Of a stretch of 30,179 bases of DNA, positions 16,424 through 24,745 are shown piece after piece. Positions within the stretch are counted from its first letter, which is position 1. The number at the start of each line of letters is the position of its first letter. The DNA lies in assembly GCA_002429595.1 (NCBI GenBank), contig DJAM01000151.1, positions 1 to 30,179 of the forward strand, in the 5' to 3' direction. Below the pieces are notes generated by a model. That model was given only the letters and a program-made list of their open reading frames with translations, was not told where the DNA came from and ran no database searches. This DNA comes from Coxiellaceae bacterium UBA6002. GTDB taxonomy: Bacteria; Pseudomonadota; Gammaproteobacteria; UBA6002. A program made the position numbers and the translations under genes.

Positions 16424-16533
16424 AAAACTTTATCGCAATAATTGCATTTAATCAATTTAATTTCAGTGGCACTCTAGTCCAAGTGGAGTTTAAATTAGTA
16501 TATAGTTACTCTATCTAATTGGAGCATTGATCT

Positions 16534-17691
16534 GTGAAAGAAACACTGCAAAGTCTTTATCCAGAGATTGTTAAGATTCGACATGAAATCCATGCAAATC
16601 CTGAATTAGCGCATAACGAAAAAGCCACAGCTCGCTTAGTGGCTGACACGCTTAAAAAATACGGTTATAAGCAAGTTGACGAAATTGCAGGTACTGGCAT
16701 AGTCACAATTCTAGATTCCGGAAAACCAGGAAAAACGGTGGCATTGCGCGCGGATATGGACGCGCTGCCAATTCAAGAACAAACAAACTTACCTTATCAA
16801 TCAAAAAATAAAAGCATCATGCACGCTTGTGGCCATGATGGTCATACCGCAACGCTACTAGCTACAGCCTATCTATTGTTACAGCATAAAGATCAATTTA
16901 AAGGAAAAATTAAGTTTATTTTTCAACCTGCTGAAGAAACCGGTACAGGTGCGCAGGCAATGATTTCGGCAGGCGTTTTGGTTAATCCCAAAGTTGATGC
17001 CATTTTTGGTTATCATAACACTCCAAAGTCTAAGTTAGGCGTCTTTAAAACTAAAATTGGCTGTATTCATTCTGGGCAAGATGTATTCACTATTCGGATC
17101 AAAGGCAAAGGTGGCCATGCTGCCCAGCCTCACTTAACGATTGACCCAATTTATATCGGCACTTTAATTGTTCAAGCCCTACAAGGAATAGTAAGCCGCG
17201 CCACTTTACCGACAGAGCCTACAGTGGTATCAGTCACACAATTTCATGCAGGGACCACCCACAACGCAATCCCAGATGAAGCCATTCTTAACGGCACTAT
17301 TCGCACACTGTCCGCAACGATGAAAGACGATGTTAAGCGACAAATTGTGACTATTGTAAATGGTATAACTTCCAGTTTTGGTGCGATTGCCAAGATTGAT
17401 TTCTCATATTGCTTCCCTCCAACATTAAATCACGCAAAAGAAACAGAGTTAGCATACTCCAGCGCACAAGAAGTAATAGGAGAGTCAAAGGTCGAATGGC
17501 TGACTGACGCTAGCATGGCATCAGAAGATTTTTCTTATTACTTAGAAAAAATACCCGGCTGCTTCTTTTGGATTGGTATGGGCTATGAACATTTACGCAT
17601 GCATAGCGCTAGTTATGAATTTAATGATGAAATTATTCCCATAGCAGCTGAAATCATGGCGCAGATTGCTATTAACTATTTAAATCTCTAG
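16534..17691 (+). CDS. M20-family amidohydrolase (N-acyl amino acid / hippurate hydrolase type)
   Basis: A 385-residue metal-dependent hydrolase of the M20 peptidase family, amidohydrolase branch. Metal-binding and catalytic signatures are in order: ALRADMDALPIQE (about 70-82), HACGHDGHTA (98-107, with Cys99, His101 and His104), QPAEETGTGA (131-140, with Glu134/Glu135), the dimerisation-domain segment GKGGHAAQPH, and MASEDFSYYL near the C-terminus. Such enzymes remove acyl groups from amino acids or related amides in the cytoplasm. There is no signal peptide, and the precise substrate cannot be read. The start is GTG at 16534 with GGAG nine bases upstream. Transcribed alone, divergent from the IQ-protein gene. 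Confidence 0.94.
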   Translation: MKETLQSLYPEIVKIRHEIHANPELAHNEKATARLVADTLKKYGYKQVDEIAGTGIVTILDSGKPGKTVALRADMDALPIQEQTNLPYQSKNKSIMHACGHDGHTATLLATAYLLLQHKDQFKGKIKFIFQPAEETGTGAQAMISAGVLVNPKVDAIFGYHNTPKSKLGVFKTKIGCIHSGQDVFTIRIKGKGGHAAQPHLTIDPIYIGTLIVQALQGIVSRATLPTEPTVVSVTQFHAGTTHNAIPDEAILNGTIRTLSATMKDDVKRQIVTIVNGITSSFGAIAKIDFSYCFPPTLNHAKETELAYSSAQEVIGESKVEWLTDASMASEDFSYYLEKIPGCFFWIGMGYEHLRMHSASYEFNDEIIPIAAEIMAQIAINYLNL

Positions 17692-17692
17692 C

Positions 17693-17721
17693 CTCATTTA
17701 CGTGCCCATCCCGTAAATGAG
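17693..17721. terminator. Hairpin after the amidohydrolase gene
   Basis: CTCATTTACG (17693-17702) pairs perfectly with CGTAAATGAG (17712-17721) around a 9-base loop. It begins two bases after the amidohydrolase stop and lies before the stop of the convergent hydrolase gene. No T-run follows, so termination, possibly in both directions, is inferred from position and a 10-bp stem. Confidence 0.5.
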
Positions 17722-17752
17722 TGACACTGCAAGCTATTTAGACCCTAGTTAA

Positions 17753-18598
17753 TCATGATTGTTTGCGACTTAAAAAACTCAAAACATCATGATTAAATAA
17801 TGTTGGATCCTGAATAAACGCAAAGTGGCTGACATTGGGTTGAATTAGCAATCCCGCATTAGGTATGTTGTTCGCCATAAACTCAGTATTCTCTCTTTTG
17901 ATACCTTCGTCATGATCACCATCTACAATCCAGGTTGGGACTTGAATAGAATTTAATTCTGCTTTGGTATAGTTAGGTTGGGTCCGCCACATTTTTTGTA
18001 TTTCGCTCAGGAATTGTTCGTAATTGGTCGGTGTTGTCGACAGCTTTTTATATTCCTCTTTAGCGCGAACTGTAGCATACGCCTTAAAAATCGGACTTTT
18101 GGAGCTATCTTTCACACCTTGAGTGTCTGAATTCGCACCGTAAGCGAACAGTTTGGTTAAGCGCTCTGGATGATGAATAGCAATATTTAGCCCCATGATT
18201 GCACCATCACTCCAACCCACTATTGCCGCTCTCTTGATTCCTAAGTGATCCATTAGAGCCAAGACATCTGTTGCCATCAAATCATAGCCAAAAGGTTTTG
18301 AATCACGAGTGCTACGACCATGACCACGACTATCCATAACAATAACTTGATATTGTTTCGCCAAGACTGGCACTTGATTGCCCCAATAATTGGAATTTGC
18401 TAAACCACCATGTAGTAAAATAACTGGAGCACCCTGTCCATATACCGCATACCAAATTTTGATACCATTGATCGGGGCATAACCACTTCGCTGTGCTTTG
18501 GGTAACTCAGGCGTTGCTGGTAAGGTCATCCATAATGGTTCGGCGATAGCAGATGCTGATAGAAAAAACATAAAAAATATTAAGAAGTATTTTTTCAT
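17753..18598 (-). CDS. Secreted alpha/beta hydrolase, 281 aa
   Basis: The protein starts with a signal peptide: MKKYFLIFFMFFLSASAIA, with likely cleavage after ASAIA. An alpha/beta-hydrolase domain follows, with oxyanion motif LLHGG (61-65), nucleophile elbow GWSDG (Ser130), acid in VDGDHDEG and histidine in VSHFAF. It is therefore probably exported to the periplasm or beyond. I place the start at the ATG at 18598, which has AAGGA upstream and gives a clean signal peptide; an upstream in-frame extension of 13 codons would bury it. The substrate is unknown; the family includes esterases and proline iminopeptidase-like enzymes. It follows the VOC protein gene on the same strand. Confidence 0.92.
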   Translation of the reverse strand: MKKYFLIFFMFFLSASAIAEPLWMTLPATPELPKAQRSGYAPINGIKIWYAVYGQGAPVILLHGGLANSNYWGNQVPVLAKQYQVIVMDSRGHGRSTRDSKPFGYDLMATDVLALMDHLGIKRAAIVGWSDGAIMGLNIAIHHPERLTKLFAYGANSDTQGVKDSSKSPIFKAYATVRAKEEYKKLSTTPTNYEQFLSEIQKMWRTQPNYTKAELNSIQVPTWIVDGDHDEGIKRENTEFMANNIPNAGLLIQPNVSHFAFIQDPTLFNHDVLSFLSRKQS

Positions 18599-18668
18599 CC
18601 GAATTCCTTGAGTGCTCAAAGGAAAGCACAATATCAAGGTATCGTAATCGAATCAACCTAGGCACTTC

Positions 18669-19136
18669 TTATGCAGCTTTCTTAAACTTTTTAGCAATCT
18701 CTTCCAAAGCTTCCTCAGATTTCTCGAGATAGATGCCCATTGCTTCCATAATTTTAGGATCCTTAGTGTATTGAATATCTTTGTATTCAACTATCTGCAC
18801 TCTATTACCCCAGGGATCATAAAATTCAAGCGAGCTGCTTTCTATAATCTTAGCACCTGCTTGTTCTGCCAGTTCTTTAATATGAGTACGATCGTCTACC
18901 ACCAACCCAAAATGACGACCATAGTCTTTTTCACTTTTAGATTTATTTTCAAATAACGCAATGAATTGATCTCCAAGATCAAGAAAAGCCATCTTGGATG
19001 ATTTTCCTCTTAAACTGAAATTAAAAATTTTATGGTAAAATTCTAGTGCTTCCTCAACATTGCCAACTTCAAGTGCAATGTGATTTAAACCTACCATCAG
19101 AGGTTTTTGCTTGTCTGGAGTTTTTTGCTTAGACAT
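18669..19136 (-). CDS. VOC-family (glyoxalase/bleomycin-resistance fold) protein, 155 aa
   Basis: Residues about 13-120 show the vicinal-oxygen-chelate fold: GLNHIALEVGNVEEALEFYH at the start, a central FGLVVDDRTHIKELAEQAGA and EFYDPWGNRVQIVEYKD at the end. The first His and the final Glu are positioned as metal ligands of this superfamily. The basic C-terminal tail (about 125-155) is extra and helical. The reaction could be glyoxalase-like, dioxygenase-like or drug binding, and cannot be assigned from sequence. A strong GGGGAG site lies just before the ATG. It may be co-transcribed with the secreted hydrolase gene about 70 bases downstream. Confidence 0.88.
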   Translation of the reverse strand: MSKQKTPDKQKPLMVGLNHIALEVGNVEEALEFYHKIFNFSLRGKSSKMAFLDLGDQFIALFENKSKSEKDYGRHFGLVVDDRTHIKELAEQAGAKIIESSSLEFYDPWGNRVQIVEYKDIQYTKDPKIMEAMGIYLEKSEEALEEIAKKFKKAA

Positions 19137-19162
19137 ATTCTCTCCCCTATTGAGATAGAATA

Positions 19163-21598
19163 TTAGTTTAGTCCATTTTGACGTGTTCGTTGTGGATCGT
19201 CTGGGAGTGTTCTTTTTAGTCCCGACTGACAGAGCGTAGGCTGTAATCGTTGCAAATAGGCATTAATTAAGTATGGAAGTTGATTTTCCTCATTATTTTG
19301 AAATGCAGCGACGATGATTGATAACAACCCTGGAAAATGCTCAGGATGACTATTGCAAAGGCCTTCTGTATAGATTATTAATGGCACAATGAAAGATAGC
19401 GCACTAAATCGATTGAAATTCTCCAATCCTAACCGCTGCAACAATACTAAACAACACACCGAGCTCAACACTGTTTCAACGGGTGTTATAATAAATTTCG
19501 TCAGTTCAAGAAGAGAGTTTACGGCAATAGAGTTTTGCTCTAAATAGCCACGATAAGCTTGCACTGGTATGTACCGAGTTTTTTGTAAAAGTCGGAGTAC
19601 ATGTTGCCGTGACGATGATATGGTTTTGGCCAGCACCAGAAAATCGGCAACAAAGTCTTTGGGTAGCTGTAATAATTCTGAAAGGAATATTACTCGATCT
19701 GTCAACAAGTGTAATGCATCCTGTTCACAAATTGTAATACATAAATCAATAATTTTTGCCAAAGCTGCCTGGTCAACTTTCTGCGATGCCAAGTATCCTA
19801 CTACAGAGCTTTTAGAACTACCATCATCTAATGGATTATTGGGGTCAGTTAAGAAATTGATACAGTCATCTGTGACGTAGGTTTCAAATTTTTTGATATT
19901 TTTTGGACAGGCGAGATCATCGTCCTCATCGATATTGAAAATAGACAATAGCAACTGCGGCGTATTATATCTAAGTCTCTTGTTTAAAAGTAACCTTAAA
20001 AAATAACTTAAAAAATGCCTACCGATTGAGATGTCATCCGGAACTTTACTGAGTTTGTCTTTTATACTTTCAACTGGAAGCTTGGCATATTCTTTTTGTC
20101 TTTGTATCAAACGTTGGTTAGCAACTAAACGCCATTTTTTATTTATCTCAGGCTTTTGACCTTCGTTGTTATCATCAAGTTCACTATCATCATCTACATT
20201 GGTTGTAGTAACGTTAATAGTGTCACACATAACATCAAGATAAACCAAAATCTCTTGAGGGGACATGGTGACTACTTGGGTGTAAAGGTCTTCCCAAAAC
20301 TCTTCATCGAAATGGTGGTGTCTTATCCTGGTTAATTTATCGAACAACTTAGTCAAAAATTCAGTATCAAGTGACAATAACCAGTTCTGAAAATTCCTGC
20401 TTGGAATGCTTGAACAGTGAGAAATAGCCATACCGTAAAATTGACCTATTTGATTATGATTGAAATTATAATTTTGGTACGGTTTACATAAAAAAGAAAC
20501 AGTCTTATCTGGCTGACAATATAACGATAATGCCGATGCAACAACAATATCCTGTACCACGTAGCTCTTAACATTATCGATACTAATATTGCCCACTCTA
20601 CCTCTAGGCCAAAGAAGCTTTTCTATATCCATCTTGAGATGCGGCGATCTGTGTATGACATACGCCCTAAACAAATTTTTAATATTTTGATAGTCTTCCC
20701 GAAGTTCAGTTGAAACATACAAGGAACAATAGGTAGCTTTAAGATATAGCGCAATAGCACTTGGATCGTGAAAATCGTTAAGCCTAGTGGCGGTCACAAC
20801 AAGCAATTGCTCAGCCCCCACTTCATGTTGCACACTAACTGCAATAATTAAGTCACGTAAATAAGGGTTATTTAAATAACTATTTTGCGCTGAATTCCAA
20901 GCTGTTCTTAAAAAAGTTTTACTCCAAAGCTTTAAAGAAGAATTCTCTGGATAGAAACGACAAGCAATCAAGCGCCGCAACTGCTGGTCGCCATGTTGCC
21001 AATGCTCTCTAAGCTTTGTCAACGTTAATGGATTTTCATCAGGTTTTACAAATATGCTTCGTTGCTGATTGATAAAATCACAGTAATCTTGTAATGCAAC
21101 TTCAATAACACATCTATCTGCCGTGTGATCTACTCTAGCAACTCTTCCCAATTCGCGGCTTTGTAAACGTTTGCAAATTGAGAATAAGACATCTCTCGGC
21201 CAAGGCCAGCGACCCGCAACAGCGGGCTGTTGATCAGAGCTTTGAGCTGTCAATCTTAATTTAGAGAAATGATCGTGATACTTTGTTCGAATGCCATTCC
21301 AAATACCTCTAAAGTCTCGTTCAGCAGGAGTGGTAATTTGAAGTTTTAATGTAGCATTGTATTGGCTACGTTTTTGAGGATCACTCAGAACTTCATAAGC
21401 GTCCGTAATCTTATTAACAATCTCCTTAAAATAAGTTAAATCATCAGGTTCTGCCCATTTTTGAGCTGCATCAGGATGCAATAGTAAATACAACAGCCGA
21501 TATTTTTGCTTAATGATTTGAGACTCATCAGTTTTGGAAATACCAAGTAGTTCGTAATAACTAACAGGTATTACTTCAAGGTTATCTGCTTTTTGCAT
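19163..21598 (-). CDS. Large J-domain protein, 811 aa; effector candidate
   Basis: Residues about 13-84 form a canonical J-domain: YYELLGISKTDESQIIKQKY, then the essential HPD tripeptide (41-43), then ITDAYEVLSDPQKRSQYN. J-domains stimulate Hsp70 ATPase. The remaining 725 or so residues have no Gly/Phe-rich linker, no zinc-finger CxxCxGxG repeats and no DnaJ C-terminal domain, so this is a class C J-protein with an unknown helical body. There are no membrane helices. It is the last gene of a four-gene minus-strand run headed by an F-box protein; its start follows the 150-aa gene by 32 bases and has a poor ribosome-binding site. A bacterial or host Hsp70 could be the partner; host targeting is inference from context. 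Confidence 0.88.
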   Translation of the reverse strand: MQKADNLEVIPVSYYELLGISKTDESQIIKQKYRLLYLLLHPDAAQKWAEPDDLTYFKEIVNKITDAYEVLSDPQKRSQYNATLKLQITTPAERDFRGIWNGIRTKYHDHFSKLRLTAQSSDQQPAVAGRWPWPRDVLFSICKRLQSRELGRVARVDHTADRCVIEVALQDYCDFINQQRSIFVKPDENPLTLTKLREHWQHGDQQLRRLIACRFYPENSSLKLWSKTFLRTAWNSAQNSYLNNPYLRDLIIAVSVQHEVGAEQLLVVTATRLNDFHDPSAIALYLKATYCSLYVSTELREDYQNIKNLFRAYVIHRSPHLKMDIEKLLWPRGRVGNISIDNVKSYVVQDIVVASALSLYCQPDKTVSFLCKPYQNYNFNHNQIGQFYGMAISHCSSIPSRNFQNWLLSLDTEFLTKLFDKLTRIRHHHFDEEFWEDLYTQVVTMSPQEILVYLDVMCDTINVTTTNVDDDSELDDNNEGQKPEINKKWRLVANQRLIQRQKEYAKLPVESIKDKLSKVPDDISIGRHFLSYFLRLLLNKRLRYNTPQLLLSIFNIDEDDDLACPKNIKKFETYVTDDCINFLTDPNNPLDDGSSKSSVVGYLASQKVDQAALAKIIDLCITICEQDALHLLTDRVIFLSELLQLPKDFVADFLVLAKTISSSRQHVLRLLQKTRYIPVQAYRGYLEQNSIAVNSLLELTKFIITPVETVLSSVCCLVLLQRLGLENFNRFSALSFIVPLIIYTEGLCNSHPEHFPGLLSIIVAAFQNNEENQLPYLINAYLQRLQPTLCQSGLKRTLPDDPQRTRQNGLN

Positions 21599-21630
21599 AG
21601 ATTTTTTTAAGGTTTTAAATTTTTAAAAAA

Positions 21631-22083
21631 TCAGTTTGTGGATGAATTTGGCACAGGCGCTGTTGGTGACGGTGGCTCATTTCCAACACGAATGCCAGGG
21701 TTACCCACTTCGTCTATATATATCTGAAGCGCTCTGAAACTTGGATCTAATATCTGCGCCCTTAGCGCCTCATTATTTAGAATAGCTCGCGCCAAAACTC
21801 TGTAAGGATTTAATAAGGCCCCCGTTCCCTGAGGACCTAGTTGTATATCGATATTATTAAAAACAAAATCGTCTTCCCCAATCACTGTGAATTCACACAT
21901 TATTCGAATGACATTTTGATTGATTATTTCTCCACATTTTTGAAGATTTGAAGCAAGATATAATGCCAAATCAGGCAACACATCATATTCAGGAAAATTC
22001 GGGTCCGTACCAGTATTTTCTATACCAAGCAAAGTTTCTTTTGTAAGTTGTGGTTCGGCTGCTTCTATAGTTACTTTATACAT
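21631..22083 (-). CDS. Unrecognised 150-aa protein, paralogue-like to the 99-aa neighbour
   Basis: Not recognised. It begins MYKVTIEAAE, closely matching the start of the next gene upstream (MYRIVLEATT). Both later contain a strand followed by Pro-Gln-Gly (IDIQLGPQGTG here, ITIHYNPQGGT there). This suggests two diverged members of one small family, with this one carrying an extra acidic insertion and a Pro/Ser-rich tail. It is probably a soluble beta-rich protein without signal peptide. AGGAG lies seven bases before the ATG, so the start is secure. Gaps of 32 bases on each side place it within one transcription unit with the 99-aa gene and the J-domain gene. Confidence 0.8.
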   Translation of the reverse strand: MYKVTIEAAEPQLTKETLLGIENTGTDPNFPEYDVLPDLALYLASNLQKCGEIINQNVIRIMCEFTVIGEDDFVFNNIDIQLGPQGTGALLNPYRVLARAILNNEALRAQILDPSFRALQIYIDEVGNPGIRVGNEPPSPTAPVPNSSTN

Positions 22084-22115
22084 TCCAATCTCCTGGGAGT
22101 ATGAGAAATTTCTAA

Positions 22116-22415
22116 TTATGGTTTATAAAAATTACAATGAGACTCGCTTGGTGGCACAGTCATCTCAATAATCTTTAAATGGCCCTTTAACGAAACCGTA
22201 TGTTCTATTTCATCTTTCAAATTTATATTGCTAGTACCACCTTGAGGATTATAGTGAATGGTTATTTTTTCACGTCTAAATGCATTATCAGGTTTTATAG
22301 TGATTTGAGTTATATTAATAAGGTGACTAACGTACGCGAAATATGCACGAACTTCATCTTCTCTTGTCGAGCTTGAACCAGCTAGAGTAGTGGCTTCTAG
22401 AACAATTCTATACAT
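22116..22415 (-). CDS. Unrecognised 99-aa protein, paralogue-like to the 150-aa neighbour
   Basis: Not recognised. N-terminus MYRIVLEATT and an internal ITIHYNPQGG segment resemble the adjacent 150-aa protein, supporting tandem duplication followed by divergence. The composition predicts alternating beta strands and one helix (about residues 18-35). There is no signal peptide or membrane segment. A GGGG stretch about eight bases upstream supports the ATG at 22415. It follows the F-box gene by 96 bases and precedes the 150-aa gene by 32 bases on the same strand. Confidence 0.75.
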   Translation of the reverse strand: MYRIVLEATTLAGSSSTREDEVRAYFAYVSHLINITQITIKPDNAFRREKITIHYNPQGGTSNINLKDEIEHTVSLKGHLKIIEMTVPPSESHCNFYKP

Positions 22416-22511
22416 GCTTATAACCCCAAAATAAAATAATTAAATTTTTCGTATTCCAGCAATTAAAGCTATCTTCCTTATTTACGAAATGTAAAAGCAT
22501 TGGAAACAAAA

Positions 22512-22826
22512 TTAACCATACTTTCTATAGCGTCGCCTATAGGTAAAGCATTTATTTTTTCCACTAAGCTTCGTTCGGTAGTTAATTTCGGAAGGAGATT
22601 GATCAGCAACTTTTATCTTAATATTCGAAACTGCAAAATAGAGTTTAGTTCTATTATTTTGACGCTCTAAGACCTTGTTAGCATTCACATTAAAAGTACG
22701 ACTAACTAGACGTGAAGAAACTAATTGGGGCCTTTTAAAAAAGCTAAATACGTGTTGCAACAATTCTGGCGTTAAATCTCCAATATTTCCTTCAGCAATA
22801 TTTCTTTCAGACTGAACTTTTCTCAT
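22512..22826 (-). CDS. Small F-box protein, 104 aa; ubiquitin-ligase effector candidate
   Basis: Residues about 16-56 match the F-box consensus: IGDLTPELLQHVFSFF, then a Leu, then RLVSRTFN and a final leucine-containing helix. F-boxes bind Skp1 and recruit substrates to SCF ubiquitin ligases, which are eukaryotic; bacteria with F-box proteins (Legionella, Agrobacterium, Ralstonia) secrete them into host cells. The remaining 45 or so residues are basic, ending in a Lys/Arg/Tyr-rich tail, with no leucine-rich or ankyrin repeats for substrate binding. I place the start at the ATG at 22826, with GGAG six bases upstream; a longer in-frame start lacks this. It heads the run toward the J-domain gene. 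Confidence 0.8.
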   Translation of the reverse strand: MRKVQSERNIAEGNIGDLTPELLQHVFSFFKRPQLVSSRLVSRTFNVNANKVLERQNNRTKLYFAVSNIKIKVADQSPSEINYRTKLSGKNKCFTYRRRYRKYG

Positions 22827-22881
22827 GCAAAACTCCAAAGACTTATAAATCACCAACAAATGGCCTACACCATCTCAAAAA

Positions 22882-23205
22882 TTAATTACATTCAACAGTA
22901 ATACCTTTCTTAACCCCTGGAATTGCCTCTCCAATTTTAGTACCAAGGATGAAGGGAGTAATCGCAGGCGTATGCTCAAACGGTGCCAGAGCGGAGGCGC
23001 TTATTATACGGTATCCTCTAGGACACAACTTAGCTGCTTTTTCATAGCAAACTCGCATAGGAACCATCTTCCCCGAACAATCTATCCCGTAGACTTTTTT
23101 ATTATTTGGCGAAAGGCTGCTTTCGGTTACTGTGGCGCAAGCACTAAGAAACAGGAAGAAACTACAAAGGGATAAAAGCGTTAGTCTAGATTTTAGTTTT
23201 AACAT
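22882..23205 (-). CDS. Small lipoprotein, 107 aa
   Basis: The N-terminus is a lipoprotein signal: a basic MLKLKSR, a hydrophobic core and the lipobox LSAC (Cys23), so the mature protein is lipid-anchored. The next residue after Cys is Ala, which favours outer-membrane sorting under the E. coli +2 rule. The mature part is about 85 residues and contains a short domain with conserved-looking cysteines: YGIDCSGK, VCYEKAAKLCPRGYRII. Function unknown. The start at 23205 is chosen because GAGGGG lies five bases upstream and it gives a clean signal; a 27-codon upstream extension would disrupt it. Confidence 0.82.
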   Translation of the reverse strand: MLKLKSRLTLLSLCSFFLFLSACATVTESSLSPNNKKVYGIDCSGKMVPMRVCYEKAAKLCPRGYRIISASALAPFEHTPAITPFILGTKIGEAIPGVKKGITVECN

Positions 23206-23400
23206 GTTCCCCTCAAGGCTTATATTAGTTATTGCTTGCTCCAGCAGGAAAGCTGCTAAATTTATTAAAGATAGGTATTTTTTCATAATTTAAGCGGCAA
23301 ATCAAGTAAATTGGCAAAAAATGATAAGGGCTAGAAAACAATAAAAAACTCAACTTAAACTAAACTAGTTTTATTAGGAAATTTTAAAAATGGATACTAT

Positions 23401-24441
23401 GTGTTTGATTCTACCTCGTTAACGATATTACTAGTGATCTTTCTGGTTGCCAGTATCATCGTTTGGTATACCGGCACAACAATCACTAAAATAGTTGATA
23501 TCCTCGATCAGCGTTTTAACCTCGGACAAGCTTTAGGCGGCATGATTTTTCTTGCTATCGTTACGAACCTTCCTGAAATTGCGATCGTAGTCAGCGCCGC
23601 CATCATGAACAACATTGAACTGGCCATCGGTAATATCTTAGGGGGTATTGCGTTTCAAACGGTGGTACTAGCTATACTGGATGGCTTGGTGCTAAAGAAT
23701 AAAGCAGCACTGACCTATAAAGGCGCTTCATTGCAGGTAGTCTTAGAAGGCGCAGTACTAATCATTATTCTTAGTTTAGTGATCATGTCTACCCAACTGC
23801 CCCAATCTCTCATTTTGTTTCGATTAGCACCTGGCGATCTGAGCATACTCTTAAGTTGGTTGGTAGGCTTAATGTTAGTCAGCAAAGCCCGAACCGGCCT
23901 GCCCTGGACCCCGAAAAGTAATATGAAGATAACGCAAAATTCGAATATCAAAAAACTTACTAACAAAAATCGCAGCACTTTTCTGATTATCGTAATTTTT
24001 ATAACGCTATCATTAGTAATTTTAACAGCCGGTGTTGCTCTTGAAGAAACTAGCAGAATACTTGCTAAACATGTCGGTTTAAGTGGGGCTGTGTTTGGCG
24101 CCACCATATTAGCTGTCATCACCGCCCTCCCCGAAATTTCCACCGGTTATGAAGGACTAAAAGAAAAAGAATATAGTTTGGTATTTAGTGATATCTTCGG
24201 TGGCAATGCATTTTTACCAGTATTATTTCTTCTAGCAACACTGATCACAGGGAAATCAACACTGACTTATACCAAAAATACGGATATCTATCTCACAAGT
24301 TTAGGAATATTACTAACTGCCATTTACGAAATCGGTATAATTTTTCGAGTCAAAAAACAATTCTTTTGCCTAGGCATAGATTCTTTGGTAATTATAGTTA
24401 TCTATGTGCTTGGAATAGTAGGTCTATTCAGCATTAAATAA
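23401..24441 (+). CDS. CaCA-family sodium/calcium exchanger-like membrane protein, 346 aa
   Basis: A multi-pass protein with about ten hydrophobic helices and the two alpha-repeats of the Ca2+:cation antiporter superfamily. The first is TNLPEIAIVVSAA (from residue 55) with GNILGG (77-82). The second is TALPEISTGYEGL (from 241) with SDIFGGNAF. The acidic residues in the two repeats (Glu59, Glu245) are the expected ion ligands. It probably exchanges Ca2+ or Na+ against H+ in the inner membrane; the ion is not readable. The start is GTG at 23401 with only a weak upstream purine stretch; ATGs just before it are out of frame. It lies divergent from the lipoprotein gene. Confidence 0.88.
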   Translation: MFDSTSLTILLVIFLVASIIVWYTGTTITKIVDILDQRFNLGQALGGMIFLAIVTNLPEIAIVVSAAIMNNIELAIGNILGGIAFQTVVLAILDGLVLKNKAALTYKGASLQVVLEGAVLIIILSLVIMSTQLPQSLILFRLAPGDLSILLSWLVGLMLVSKARTGLPWTPKSNMKITQNSNIKKLTNKNRSTFLIIVIFITLSLVILTAGVALEETSRILAKHVGLSGAVFGATILAVITALPEISTGYEGLKEKEYSLVFSDIFGGNAFLPVLFLLATLITGKSTLTYTKNTDIYLTSLGILLTAIYEIGIIFRVKKQFFCLGIDSLVIIVIYVLGIVGLFSIK

Positions 24442-24522
24442 TCATTCAATTTTTACGATATAAATAACAACCGAAAGTTCAGTTTAGCTTGAATCTATCA
24501 AATTCCATTAAGGATGAGGAAT

Positions 24523-24735
24523 ATGAAAATCAATCTTTGGCGGGTAGTAGTAGCCAGCTTCGCAGCAGGTGTCATCACAACAGCAACATTAGCAGATGGC
24601 CATTGTACGCCAAAATGTTCCGGTTTCTATCTAGGTCTAGGGGGCACATTTTCTACAATCGATGAAAACTTTAAAGTTTTTATGCGCACCAACACTGACA
24701 AAAGCAGTTTAGACCTGCAGAACCTGTTTTCTTAA
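24523..24735 (+). pseudogene. Truncated outer-membrane beta-barrel protein gene (N-terminal remnant)
   Basis: The reading frame gives a signal peptide (MKINLWRVVVASFAAGVITT, cleavage near ATLA|DGHC), then CSGFYLGLGGTFSTIDENFK, the typical first strand of Gram-negative outer-membrane barrels (opacity-like proteins). It stops about 70 codons in, far short of the 200 or more residues such barrels need. No continuation of barrel-like sequence appears in other frames downstream. The start is the ATG at 24523, with AAGGA eight bases upstream. It is most likely a gene decayed by deletion; a genuine short secreted peptide is the alternative. Confidence 0.65.
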
Positions 24736-24745
24736 TATAAGTTAT

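Noticed and set aside
18612..18629. GTGCT/AGCAC hairpin before the secreted hydrolase gene
   Set aside because: Only five pairs with an eight-base loop; too weak to call a regulatory element.
23362..23371. AAACTAGTTT palindrome upstream of the exchanger gene
   Set aside because: A ten-base palindrome in AT-rich intergenic DNA is expected by chance; no known operator matches.
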